NCBI RefSeq assembly: GCF_964275005.1
Contig: NC_092705.1
Location: 25,074,630-25,138,629, forward strand
DNA: 64,000 nucleotides
Direction: 5' to 3'
Source of the DNA: Diadema setosum
Taxonomy: Eukaryota; Echinodermata; Echinoidea; Diadematoida; Diadematidae
Part shown: in pieces, positions 45,301-53,099 of the stretch
Layout of the letters: every line of letters begins with the position of its first letter
Position numbering within the stretch: position 1 is the first letter of the stretch
Program-made: the position numbers and the translations under genes
Notes under the pieces: model-generated
What the model was told of the DNA's origin: nothing
The model's input: only the letters and a program-made list of their open reading frames with translations
Databases searched by the model: none

Positions 45301-45593
45301 TAGTCTGTAAAGCGCATTGAAACCCTGAAGTGTGTGAAATGCGCTATATAAAAACCAGGTATTATTATTATTATTATTAAGTTCTTGTTTACACTATATG
45401 ATTGAATGCCAATGGAAATTCGCAAAAATTTCACGCTGCGAAAAAAGCCATCGGCTCCAATCAGTGAAAATTTCATGCCGCGAATATTTCTTGCTTTGCA
45501 GTAATGACAAATGGTGTATTCTTTTCACTCCTCCATTGCAGTCTGTTCTATGAAGTGGCAAAGATCCCGGCCGTCGACACGCTGGAGCTATGA
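23622..45593 (+). CDS. CCNB3: Cyclin B3, complete nine-coding-exon gene
   Basis: B3-type mitotic/meiotic cyclin, a CDK1 partner that promotes anaphase entry in animals where it has been studied. Coding exons: 23622-23714, 24335-24528, 25444-25525, 28071-28223, 28845-29075, 33096-33251, 33902-34051, 34758-34888 and 45542-45593. All have GT/AG borders and join to 413 codons plus TGA. Residues 23-31 (RAAFGDITN) are the destruction box with the phenylalanine typical of B3, and 65-67 (KEN) a KEN box. The cyclin box begins about 150; MRAVLVDWLVEVQENF at 193-208 carries the hydrophobic patch. The C-terminal cyclin fold spans about 295-400 (PLSYRFLRRYAK, TLARFILE, HYSGY). The N-terminus is basic, as expected for a nuclear cyclin. 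Oddities are the last intron of 10.65 kb, and repeat insertions in most introns. The 5' UTR is at least partly on a separate exon, since an AG acceptor lies at 23599-23600, 21 bp before the ATG. Confidence 0.95.
24335..24528 (+). CDS. CCNB3: CCNB3 exon 2 (KEN box)
   Basis: Residues 32-95 plus two bases. A lysine-, serine- and proline-rich linker with KLKENATS, holding the KEN degron at 65-67. Bordered by TGTGCAG and GTAAGA. Confidence 0.93.
24870..25040. repeat. Unclassified repeat within a palindromic repeat
   Basis: GGGCCGCACACTAACC through CTGGTCCGGCCTGTC to TGGTCTGACAGTGATTTTT. It interrupts the TTAGGGTTAG-containing repeat on both sides. It resembles the GACACTAAC...GTTAGTGTGGAGCCC unit at 58914 in plan but not closely in sequence. 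Confidence 0.35.
25444..25525 (+). CDS. CCNB3: CCNB3 exon 3
   Basis: Residues 96-123, a linker reading SVEELNKKNLAQESPATEI. Phase 2 entry forms a serine codon across the junction. Borders TTTCAG and GTAAGT. Confidence 0.92.
25571..27632. mobile_element. GTATACGCC MITE, copy 3, split by a 1.8-kb element
   Basis: The left portion TTGTATACACC...GCGAATCAGGAATTC and the right portion GTCACATTCATGTCAGGATC...AGCATATACAG match the copy at 17578-17808. The break coincides with the TA-flanked element at 25667-27484. Confidence 0.75.
25667..27484. mobile_element. Non-autonomous pogo-type element, 1.8 kb
   Basis: Ends CAGTGAAACCCCGTTATAAC and GTTGTAACGGGGTTTCACTG are inverted repeats flanked by TA on both sides (25665-25666 and 27485-27486). 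Subterminal TTATAACGAG words repeat several times at each end. The interior is built from diverged copies of two blocks: GAAATCATCGCGATC...GTAGCGTAAAA (26280, 26460, 26745) and GGGCGCAACGATCATAC...AACAGCGTAAAA (26615, 27057). No transposase is present; frames of 76-102 codons fall on these repeats. Confidence 0.8.
28071..28223 (+). CDS. CCNB3: CCNB3 exon 4 (acidic stretch and start of cyclin fold)
   Basis: Residues 124-174. An acidic run DADEDDEEKDYVDIDAENEG is followed by APTYAAHIFKYLKEKE, the first helix before the cyclin box. The donor GTTGGT is weaker than the other donors. Confidence 0.94.
28565..28777. mobile_element. ACTGTAAAAGTGG MITE in CCNB3 intron 4
   Basis: TACTGTAAAAGTGGAAATTT to AATATCCACTCCTACAGTA. 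The 141-codon frame that seems to start CCNB3 exon 5 at 28737 begins inside this MITE and is an artefact upstream of 28845. Confidence 0.75.
28845..29075 (+). CDS. CCNB3: CCNB3 exon 5 (cyclin box core)
   Basis: Residues 175-251, with the most conserved cyclin motifs: DISRHMRAVLVDWLVEVQ and HETLYLAVKLTDMYL, then ATSLFIACKYD. A MITE (28565-28777) ends only 68 bp upstream of the exon. Confidence 0.96.
29259..30700. mobile_element. 1.44-kb foldback with GGCCCGTATTCTGCT ends
   Basis: GGCCCGTATTCTGCTAAAAA and its inverse CAGTAGAATACGGGCC enclose subterminal arms packed with GTTTAAAC/GGTTTAAACC words. The interior (29480-30540) has no recognisable transposase. GGCCCG-ATTC ends resemble the foldback at 2019-2345, suggesting a shared mobiliser. 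It lies in CCNB3 intron 5. Confidence 0.75.
30992..33069 (+). mobile_element. HINE-like element, copy 3, containing a nested HINE
   Basis: Starts TTTATGCCTCCGCC with a GGAGGC hairpin and a degenerate GTCC array, and carries AGGTCA-rich body segments. It ends ATTATGGCGGAGGCATACC, hairpin GTCGC-CATA-GCGAC and ATTTGTAG (CTAG mutated). It is split at a T-run by a second element (31229-32502). Lies in CCNB3 intron 5, just upstream of exon 6. Confidence 0.7.
31229..32502 (+). mobile_element. HINE-like element of a second family, nested
   Basis: Starts TATACCCCCGCCAAACGAAG with the hairpin CCCCC...GGGGG. It contains about seven tandem units of roughly 160 bp (each with GAACTACTTCCTCAG and CGTTGCCATGGTAA). 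It ends GGCGGGGGTAT, hairpin ATCAC-CTTCA-GTGAT, ATTTCTAG. The plan and last eight bases equal those of the GCCTCCGCC family although the bodies are unrelated. Inserted within TTTTT of the outer element. Confidence 0.7.
33096..33251 (+). CDS. CCNB3: CCNB3 exon 6
   Basis: Residues 252-303: ERIPPALDDFLYICDDAY, MERKILKTVNFNLGVPLS and YRFLRRYAK. The HINE insertion ends at 33069, so only 26 bp separate it from this exon. That interval supplies the pyrimidine tract and CAG acceptor. Confidence 0.95.
33311..33342. repeat. Poly(A) run
   Basis: About 28 A in CCNB3 intron 6, with no element body recognised upstream. Confidence 0.8.
33902..34051 (+). CDS. CCNB3: CCNB3 exon 7
   Basis: Residues 304-353 of the C-terminal cyclin fold: TLETLTLARFILETSLMD, then TVADSLLAASALRLAFHMK. 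Borders CCCCCAG and GTATGT. Confidence 0.95.
34455..34688. mobile_element. ACTGTAAAAGTGG-family MITE, diverged copy
   Basis: TACTGTTAAAAATGAAAATG at the left; ATTTCTACATTTCCAGTGCA at the right. Interior words GTGAAATGCAT and AATTTCTACACCGC match the copy at 49350. In CCNB3 intron 7. Confidence 0.6.
34758..34888 (+). CDS. CCNB3: CCNB3 exon 8
   Basis: Residues 354-396: TLIHYSGYQEEDLKQTIFQL, then ATIRNKYSH plus two bases of a proline codon. Donor GTAAGT at 34889. Confidence 0.95.
35738..36550. mobile_element. TTAA MITE with CCCTAACTAGGCCG ends, copy 1
   Basis: TTAACCCTAACTAGGCCG and its inverse CGGCCTAGTTAGGGTTAA bound 813 bp, so TTAA flanks a CCCTAACTAGG terminal repeat. Subterminal poly(G) and poly(C) tracts sit next to each end. 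The interior is AT-rich with GGCGAAAATTGGCACAC. A second copy starts at 44211. Confidence 0.8.
36576..36665. repeat. Small palindromic block AAGGCCCTC/GAGGGCCTT
   Basis: GTCAAGGCCCTCTCGCTGTA to TGAGGGCCTTTTGAT with tandem GCGAGCCCAGCT words inside. The outer part, AGCCTTTTGTCAAGGCCCTC, occurs inverted at 43840-43862, on the other side of the CCAGTAG structure. Confidence 0.55.
36827..37790. repeat. Left CCAGTAG array
   Basis: Dozens of ACCAGTAGAAACCAG words. Between 37230 and 37650 the unit is about 33 bp, of the type AACCAGCAGGATTTCTTACT. Long frames repeating RFLLVLLRFLLV are translations of this array, not genes. Confidence 0.9.
37825..38047. mobile_element. CAGT-ended MITE, copy 5
   Basis: CAAGTGACTCCCATTATAAC through GGACCGACAGTTTTC to CCATTATAATGGATGTGCGC. 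Imperfect ends. It lies inside the loop of the CCAGTAG element. Confidence 0.5.
38048..40079. other. AT-rich stretch, possible 3' UTR, no clear gene
   Basis: Loop sequence of the foldback. It could be the 3' UTR of the antisense candidate at 40080-40340. A 142-codon minus frame (38664-39092) has low-complexity hydrophobic content and no splice context, and I do not support it. Confidence 0.3.
40080..40340 (-). pseudogene. Coding-like open segment, unknown protein
   Basis: 86 open codons on the minus strand ending in TAG (40080-40082). They read KKPAKVDLRSS, then MPRTWYFDCHEWALHLPLP, then LGLQHFEIVIQAPDGPNQGG, with balanced charged and hydrophobic residues unlike the surrounding shadow frames. 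I do not recognise the family. An in-frame TAG at 40341-40343 sits between this segment and a preceding DDED, just after a possible acceptor (TATTAG). Either the real acceptor is the TAG itself, or translation starts at the internal ATG, or this is a decayed or captured gene fragment. It lies in the foldback loop with a CpG-rich stretch 0.9 kb upstream. Confidence 0.35.
41200..41960 (-). promoter_or_regulatory. CpG-rich promoter-like stretch in the foldback loop
   Basis: GC- and CpG-richer than its surroundings, with GGTCGGCCGGCCAGCC and GGGCCGGGGAGCGGACGGCG at 41845-41895. A 48-codon minus frame starting MDCETLEQLQPP ends in TAG just before a GTTAGTGAGTG donor-like site near 41180, so it may be a 5' leader. 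It would serve the antisense segment at 40080-40340. Confidence 0.35.
42178..43657. repeat. Right CTACTGGT array
   Basis: Inverted relative to the left array. From 42540 to 43000 a unit of about 200 bp repeats three times (ACATGTATAGGAGAT, then TTTGTACTGGTTACCACTGG). Units differ from those of the left arm, so the arms are not simple inverted copies. Confidence 0.9.
44211..44905. mobile_element. TTAA MITE with CCCTAAT(C)AGGC end, copy 2
   Basis: TTAACCCTAATCAGGCTGGG and then GCGCCGAAAATCGGCACACG align with the left end of 35738-36550 in the same orientation. The match fades after AAGAAAAAAGTCATGAAAC, so the right end is lost or replaced by another repeat. Confidence 0.65.
44998..45378 (+). 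mobile_element. tRNA-derived SINE
   Basis: The head GTCGTGGCTGAGTGGATAAG has a good box A (TGGCTGAGTGG, 45005-45015), and GGGTGCGAGCCC near 45060 is a box-B-like word about 50 bp on. A unique body of about 200 bp and a tail TGAAATGCGCTATATAAAAA followed by (ATT)n complete it. The head resembles tRNA-Ser/Leu. It is not a tRNA gene: the anticodon arm and acceptor do not fold properly. It sits in CCNB3 intron 8, with TTCGCGAA-rich MITE sequence on both sides. Confidence 0.8.
45542..45593 (+). CDS. CCNB3: CCNB3 exon 9 (last, 52 nt)
   Basis: Acceptor CCTCCATTGCAG. It completes the proline codon and encodes LFYEVAKIPAVDTLEL then TGA. FxEVAKIPA is a B3 signature. The exon is separated from exon 8 by 10,653 bp containing the CCAGTAG foldback and a SINE. 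Confidence 0.93.
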
Positions 45594-47533
45594 TCCCAGC
45601 AGCTGTGAGAGTTCTTCCTCAAACCTAACGCCATAAGCGTCACCGTCTCTGTCATATACGCGTGGGATTTAGTCAGCTACTGCCCGCATTGATCTAAAGC
45701 CAAAAAAGAAAATCGCAATGATGGTGCTTGGAGAAGGAGAAACCATGACAGGGCCCTGAGGCATTCAGAAGTTGTGCAAGTTAGAAAATTTGATCAGCTA
45801 AGTCACAATTCTCCATGTAATCAGTTGGCGGTTGATTGTCATTTCATGCTGGAAAGGAATCTTTTCTAGGCATGTGTGGTTCTCAGACAAAATGCATAAT
45901 GCATGATTGCCTTGATAAACTTTTCTTGTCTGGTGTTGTGTCATCAGAGACTTAGAAGCAGTTGCTCTTTCTTCCCCCCCCCCCCCCCCCCCAAAGAATA
46001 TGCCACTTTACTTCATCAAATGTGACCCTTGACCGTTTGGATGTTTAGAAAGTTCAGAACTTTGGTAGCTGTACTATCATTTTGAAGAACTGTTGTCATG
46101 GAGATTGCAATTACACCATGCATGTGTCTGTGTAAAAATCTTTTGTTTTTAGGGCAAGTCTGTGAGAAAATTGATTTTAAGAAATAATTCGTTGCATGTT
46201 TCCTTGCCCTCCCAATTTTCCCACTTTTAGTCCTATTTCCATTCAATGTTATGATTTTTGTATATTTTGATGAAATACTGAGCACAAATTTGAAAGTAAC
46301 TTCATCATGAACTTTAAAATTTATAAGCCAAGTATTTTGTCACATGCCATTTGTTTTTATAAAGATCATGATAAATTGAGTTAAGACATCATGTCGTAAT
46401 AATATTGATGTAATTTATCGTGTGCTATGATTTATTTTATCGGCGAAAGCAATCATAGCCTGATATTTTGGGGTTGTTATTCTGTTTTGCATTTGCAGGT
46501 GGATTATTATTGTTAGTTTTTTTTTTATCTTGTAAAACACAGTGCAAAGAAGACATTGATCCTTTGCTATCATGGTTTCATCGCCACAACTACTCCATAT
46601 ACCACATGCTTCCTAACTTTCATTCATAAGCTACAAGATTGCCTCTATATATTATTCTTTATGACAATGGCATATTTTGGCAGCCAGCTGTTACTAAGGT
46701 TTTTCAGAATAATGGAGATGATTGTAATAGAAAGTTGGTCGTGTGCATCACATTTCAAACTTTGTCTTTTAATCGTTAACCAACTTGTGGTCTATGTGCA
46801 CTTATGAATGAATTATTTCATCCTGACACTTTTGAATGAATTGGTGACATCAGACAAGAAATTGTTAATCATAGTAGCTAGTGTTTGTGGGTTCTATCGT
46901 CAACCATCTTTTTCAAATTTATTATGTCTCCTGACAAAACTTTCCTGGTTGAAACAGAGATGGGCCAGTGTTAGAACTGGAATGTTTGCTTCTAACACTG
47001 GCCCCGTATTGGTGGAGAACACGGAGATACTTGAACAACAATTGCATTCATCAAATGTTGAGAAATTATTTTATCTTTTCACCTAGCGTGGCAGAAACTT
47101 GTGTGTACCTGTATATATGTAATTTTGTGGTGTGCAAAGCTGTTTTAGAAATTAAGTGGCTATACACTTGTAGATGTCATGGAAAAATACCGAAGTTTTG
47201 TAAAACACTGTATATCCTCAAACACAAGATAGTATTTTATGAGATAGCCTCATGTGTCAAGAAAGTATTTTGTATATATTCTTTAATTGTGTACAACTTT
47301 GCCATGATTGAATGGTCTGCCTGGAAAAAGGACTGAACTGCACAACATCCAAAAGGATTTTCACTAAACTCATAGATTATTGCAAACACACTTTTAACAT
47401 TGTGTTCCATACAGACAATCCAACTGGAATAGGGAAGTATAGTTTGCATAGACCCTTTTTCACAGGTAACAGTTCTGCCTCAGCCTGCTTTGCATGACAC
47501 GCTACATTGTCAGTGCAGGTGTTACAAACACAC
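45594..47533 (+). other. CCNB3 3' UTR/downstream region
   Basis: Follows the cyclin stop. AT-rich, with a poly(C) run at 45975-45992. No unambiguous AATAAA near the stop was found, so the transcript end is unresolved. No other gene is supported. Confidence 0.35.
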
Positions 47534-47685
47534 TACTGTACGAGCTGAAATTTTTGCGGTGGTGTTATTTTCGCGAATCGCCTTTGAACTGCGAAAATAA
47601 CAATGCGCGAATAACTAAGTTCAGTAAGACCCTCGCAACCACGAAATTAAAATATCTGTACGCGAAAATTTCAGCTCGTACAGTA
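47534..47685. mobile_element. Palindromic MITE with TACTGTACGAGCTGAAATTT ends
   Basis: TACTGTACGAGCTGAAATTT and the inverse AAATTTCAGCTCGTACAGTA, 152 bp, with TTCGCGAA-type interior words. A clean, apparently young copy. Confidence 0.85.
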
Positions 47686-49349
47686 TGTTCTTCACTGTGC
47701 ACCTGACGTTATCAGTGCTCTGTGTGCTACATCTTGGTGCAACCTGCTCCAGTGTAGGTCCTCATGTACAGCATCATATAATACTGGAGACTTTCACAAA
47801 TGTAAATCATGTACATATGTACGATATTGAAGACCTATGTAGCTAGAGGTTGGATGTAAATGTGTCACTGACAGTAAGGCTATGTATCAGATACATCGGT
47901 ATGCATATTTTCAATGAATATCATTGTGAAATCTCAAACCCATGCAGCTAATGTTATGATGACTTTAAATTAAAAACAACAACAACAACTACAACAACAA
48001 CAACAATGTGATCCCCAATGCATGGAGAGATTTAAGATCAATTTTTTATGTCCATTACTTGACACTGAATTAAAATACAGATGATGTAAGTAAATTCAGT
48101 TTTAAAACAACAACAACAGCAACAAAAATCTTTCCTGGGCATAATTTCTGTTGCAACTTTAATCCATTGTACCAGGTACCCATTATGCCTGTGATATGTC
48201 CAATCTGTTATGTTTTTCTGAGTGAAAGTGTACCCTCACAAACTGGACTATTACATTGGTAGAATGTGTGATCTGTTGTTTGGCCCAATTTCATATCGGA
48301 AATTGCTCGTTTAGCAGAATGATATCATTTGTCCATGGTCTATATTGCCCGTATAGTGTATTTTAAGTGGAACCCTGATGTGAAACAATACTACTGGTAT
48401 TCTGTCATATAATCTCCGGCTCCCCATCACAAATCATTTTTTCGGCTGTTTTATGTTTCAGAAGAAGAGTCCATAGAATATGGGTTTTACTTCGCAGCTC
48501 AACAAAGGGCCACCACTTTTGTATCTTTTATCATCTGCAGTGGTGCAAGTCACCAACTGTTACGCAATGTTCTTGTACATAAATCTCGTTTTCACTTTTT
48601 CCAATCTCTTTGCCCAAAAGTAACCCCCAAATTTTTCAAGCAAGAGCTACACAACTTTTTGAGTAAACGATCAAGCCAAGAAAGTTGTGTGAAAACTGCA
48701 CATACGTGACTCACAATTACCAATCATGAGCAAAATCTGTGCCTTTCTTCCGAGGCAAAAAATGAGTGATGCCAACATAGGTTCCTTAGTATTTCATTAA
48801 GAATTCTCATTCACACAAACAATCTACTTTAAATGAAAAAAAAAGGAAAAAAAAACCTAAATGGCACAAAAAGCCTCTGAAAACAAAAGCCAAACCACAG
48901 AATTTCACTGGTGACATTGTTTCACTATGTATTTACATCCAAACAATGAAAAAAAAAAGAAAAAAAAAAGCATAACCAAAGAAATTGGAATTCTATCCCA
49001 CAAATGTAATGAGGTACCCCTATTGTTTCTTCCGAAGCAAAACCTAAATGAGTTATGAAGTGCCAAATGCAACAAACTGTCAGTATCTCATAATACCAGA
49101 AGTTTTGCGAGGAATTCGTAATCACAAGCCCTGACGTTGACTCGCAAGCATTTTCTTTTTATACACATGCAACTTTTTTTATTGTTTTTTTATGGAAAAC
49201 AGTCAAAGTGAATAAATTATCTGATACCACTGGATATTTTTTTTTCACATTGTTTGATGTAACTGTCTTTGTGCATTTTGATGTGATCATTATGTTTGTG
49301 TGTGCAAGCACTGTGCACGAGATAAGTTGCTGACTCTGTAAGTTTACAA
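47686..49349. other. Intergenic, no gene seen
   Basis: AT-rich sequence with a CAACAACAA tract at 47977-48006 and A-rich runs near 48836-48970. No coding exon or terminal repeats are supported. Confidence 0.4.
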
Positions 49350-49571
49350 TACTGTAAAAGTGGATATTTTCGCGCGACTAATTTTTCGCGCTCGGCGGGG
49401 TAAGAAGAGTTTTGCGTGTTTTTAATTCCGTGGAATCGAGACATCAACTACTGGAACATAATATCATAATGGCAAGCAAAAATATTCGTGTGCTTTTATT
49501 TTCGCGCTAGTTTCGGGTTGCGCGAAATGCGTGAAAATTTCAACACCGCGAAATTTTCCACTTTTACAGTA
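49350..49571. mobile_element. ACTGTAAAAGTGG MITE, best-preserved copy
   Basis: ATACTGTAAAAGTGGATATT and its inverse AATTTTCCACTTTTACAGTA, with inner GCGCGACTAATTTTTCGCGC. This copy serves as the reference for the family. Confidence 0.85.
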
Positions 49572-49796
49572 CATATTGTACACTCCAGTCATCCTCACCA
49601 AAGTTGACCTTGCTCAAGTAAAAAAATTGGCTATATTGTGGAAAAATTCGACCAGATTGATATAAACGGTTTATATTTTATTGTTTTGACCGAAGTTCAC
49701 ACAATTCAAAGAATTTTCTCTGAAACCTTTAGATTCGACTCAGGCAAGTTGCCTCATTCATGGAAGATACCCCTCCCTTATGTTTGTGTGTAACTT

Positions 49797-49797
<1 letters not shown>

Positions 49798-49829
<32 letters not shown>
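49798..49829. repeat. TG dinucleotide microsatellite
   Basis: About 30 bp of TG just upstream of HINE copy 2. Confidence 0.9.
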
Positions 49830-49902
49830 CTGCCAACATTGTCCTAGATTGCTGAAATGTTGAAGACTTGTAGGAAATTGGCCAAAGAATTCAAGGTTTT
49901 TT

Positions 49903-51239
49903 TTATGCCTCCGCCACGAAGTGGTGCCGGAGGCATTATGTTTTCGGGTTGTCCGTCCGTCCGTCCGTCCGTCCGTCCGTCCGTCCGTCCGTCCTTCCGT
50001 CCGTCCGTCCTTCCGTCCGTCCGTAATGAATTTTGTGGACAAGGTAACTATCGAAACCTGTAGAGGTATCCTAATGAAACTTGGCATGTATGTGTATTAG
50101 GGGGTGAAGTTGTGCCTATCAACTTTTGGGTGCACATGCTCAAGGTCAAAGGTCAAAAGGTCAAGGTCAAATACATAAAATTTCACTATTTCTACCATAT
50201 CTATTGAATGCCTGAAGAGATTTTCTTGAAACTTAGTGTATACATGTATTACCCAATTAAGATTCTCTGGTGAAAGTTTGGGTCATGAGGTCATAGGTCA
50301 AAGGTCACAAGGTCAGGGTCAAATACATAAAATTTCACTATTTCCACCATATCTATTGAATGCCTGAAGAGATTTTCTTGAAACTTAGTGTATACATGTA
50401 TTACCCAATTAAGATTCTCTGGTGAAAGTTTGGGTCATGAGGTCAAAGGTCAAAGGTCAAAAGGTCAAGTAAAAATATTAAAACTTCTTTTTTTTCTCCG
50501 TACCTTGGAAAATTGTTCAAGGTATCTTCATGGAACATAGTATATACATGTACTGACTGGAAGTGATTATCTAGAGAATGTAGGGTTCATGGGGTCAAAG
50601 GTCACGGGTCAAAGGTCAAGTGCAAGACTTCAAAATTTTACTATTACCCTCATATTTATGCAATGCCAGCAGGGTTATTTTTTTTACACTTGGTGTATGC
50701 GTGTGTAACCTAATAGAAATTCTCTGGAAAGTTTTTTTTTTCTTCTTTTTTTGCCTCAAAGGTCAAAAGGTCAAAGATCAAGTGAAAGTGCTGAACTAAC
50801 TTTTTCCTCCATATCTCGGAAGTGGCTCAAGTTATCTTGAAACTTAGTACATATTATGCATGTTCTACCTGAAAGTAATTATCTTATGAATTTTAGGGTC
50901 AAGGGCCAGATGAAAATGGTAACAATTTACTATTCAATTCAGAAATTGCACTTTTTCTCCACACCTGTACCTTGAAAATTACTCAATGCCTAAATGTATG
51001 AATGGGTCAAAGTCAAGTTAAAGTCCTTAAATCCCTAGATACATGCTCTCCTATTCATCCAATTCAACCTAGGTCAAGGAAGGTGAACATTCAACACATT
51101 TGTGACAAACTTGTCATTTCAATATTTTGCCAATTTTGTGAAAATGTAATCACACATTGTCCACATGTACTATCTAGACCTATTGGGAAAATCATGCATT
51201 ATGGCGGAGGCATACCAGTCGCCAAAGCGACATTTCTAG
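49903..51239 (+). mobile_element. HINE-like element, copy 2
   Basis: Near-identical to copy 1 but on the plus strand. TTATGCCTCCGCCACGAAGT with the GCCTCC/GGAGGC hairpin, then (GTCC)n, an AGGTCA-rich body with an internal direct duplication of about 120 bp (GAAACTTAGTGTATACATGT appears twice). Then TTATGGCGGAGGCATACC, hairpin GTCGC-CAAA-GCGAC, ATTTCTAG at 51232-51239. T-rich flanks. No Rep/helicase frame. Confidence 0.75.
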
Positions 51240-51281
51240 TTGTTTTTTGTTTTTTTTTGCATTGGTAATCTAATAAGATTC

Positions 51282-51716
51282 TTAAAGGTGCATGGTCCCG
51301 GTGTTTTAGTCAAATGCATACGCGTGCGCACGGCGCAAGTTTCCTATAGAGACCTATGCTATCATCTCCTCTTTGGCGCTTACGCTTTGGCCCACTTCCC
51401 CGAGTCCGAAGCAGTCCGATCCACTGTAGTCAGTGGTCGGATCACAGTTCGGCTCATGATTCAGCTGAGGGGGATGACAGCTTTAGCAAACTTCTTTTGT
51501 GATGTCATAATAAGAAGCACATATGCACGCACCCTGGCATTATACTACAGACCGCATGATGCGCAGAGAAGACAACGAAGGCAATGTTACTTAGCAACAC
51601 CTACGCGCTTTACTCTTGATGACAGCTCAACTTCGGTAATCTTCGTATCAATGCTCACGGTGATCGGCAGTATCATCAACAGCGCCCTTTACACTACCGG
51701 GACTATGCACCTTTAA
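51282..51716. mobile_element. TTAA-flanked MITE with AGGTGCATGGTCCCGG ends
   Basis: TTAA at 51282-51285 and 51713-51716 flank inverted ends AGGTGCATGGTCCCGGTG / ACCGGGACTATGCACCT. The 158-codon plus frame here is a translation of the element. Confidence 0.85.
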
Positions 51717-52203
51717 AGGGGAAGTCCATCCTGCAAATTAGTTTTGTGTGAATTGAATCATAAAATGAGAGGAAAAGGACAGTGTAATTTTGAGAAAATT
51801 CTTATCAAAACTGGGAAAGTTTTGATTTTTCTCAAGTCTTCATCAATCAAGCACAAATTGGCAACTCTGTTACGTAGCTTGTGAGCTCACTTTCCAGTTG
51901 CTTTGCACATCATATTCCGTCAAATCTTGCATTGTGCATGCGAGGATCACGTATAAAAATACTTTTACAGTGATTGTGTAACAGGTTCATGTACAACTGG
52001 AAATTCATTCAATGGGCCGGCATTATTATTATTTTTTTAATAGACAGAGCAAATGACAATTTGATTGGTCACAACTTTAGAAAAAAAAAAATAACAACTT
52101 TCTCAGTTTTCATCAGAATTTTTTTCAGTTTTCTATTGTCCTGTTCCTCTTTTTCTGCTTCTATTCAGTCAAATTTGGTACTTTTTAGGGACTTCCTTTT
52201 TTT
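51713..52203. mobile_element. TTAA MITE with AGGGGAAGTCC ends
   Basis: Begins TTAAAGGGGAAGTCCATCC, sharing the TTAA of the previous element, and ends AGGGACTTCCTTTTTTT. Inner arms include AAAACTGGGAAAGTT / AACTTTCTCAGTTTT. Confidence 0.65.
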
Positions 52204-52529
52204 AGATCATATCACAATAGGTACATATCAGGCGTGACAGAGAATTGTTCTATCTTGGTTCAGCCTGGATATAAGTTGCCAAGAGTGGTTGAGTTTTTCA
52301 TAATTTCTTAGCAGGTTGCTACAACTGCACCAGACATAGCAGGGCTGGATACCATAACTATTTAGCCATTGTTTGTCCAATTACTGTGAATAAATGGCTT
52401 TGACTACGGGATACCGGTACGTTTACATTAATGTTTTTAATATCTTTGTCATGCACGACGTGTAAAAAATTTTTGAAACTGAATTTTGTCCACAATAAAG
52501 TACAGGGTACAACTTGAGTACTATGAAAT

Positions 52530-52776
52530 GAAGAGTTTGTTTGCAAAAACCAATAAATCCATATTTGTCAAATGGAGATATTTGCGATTAAATGTCAAGA
52601 AAAATAAAGAGAATAATAAGAAAATTTTGCTTCTTTTGACCATAACTTCAAAAATGTACCTTTATATGTAATGACCAATATATCATTTAAAAGGTATTAT
52701 TTTGTACTTTATGACAGAGACCGTACTTTAAAATCGTCAAAAATGGACTTATTGGTTTTTGCAAACAAACTCTTCA
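52530..52776. mobile_element. MITE with GAAGAGTTTGTTTGCAAAAA ends
   Basis: GAAGAGTTTGTTTGCAAAAA to TTTTTGCAAACAAACTCTTC, arms of about 35 bp nearly perfect, total 247 bp. Confidence 0.85.
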
Positions 52777-53099
52777 AATATATGCATACGCGCAAACAGC
52801 AACAGTAATCTTAATGACATTGTTTACTAAGCAATTTTTCAAGTTTTTCGAGTTTTCAATCATTGAGTCACTTTGGGCATGGCTTCTTTCATCATTTAGA
52901 AAATTAATATGAAAATGCAGCTCGATTCCTGACTTAGCATGCCATCAGTATCTGATATGACTGCGTGACATGCTGATGTGAGTTCATTCTGGTGCTATCT
53001 TAAAAAAAAAAAAAGAAAGAAAAGATAAGTGATAATGGTTTATTTTGATTATCACCCTGTACAGCTGTGCTTATGTGAATGATGTTAATTATGTTGACT

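Noticed and set aside
51240-51716. 158-codon plus frame
   Set aside because: It coincides with a TTAA-flanked MITE (51282-51716) with clear inverted ends.
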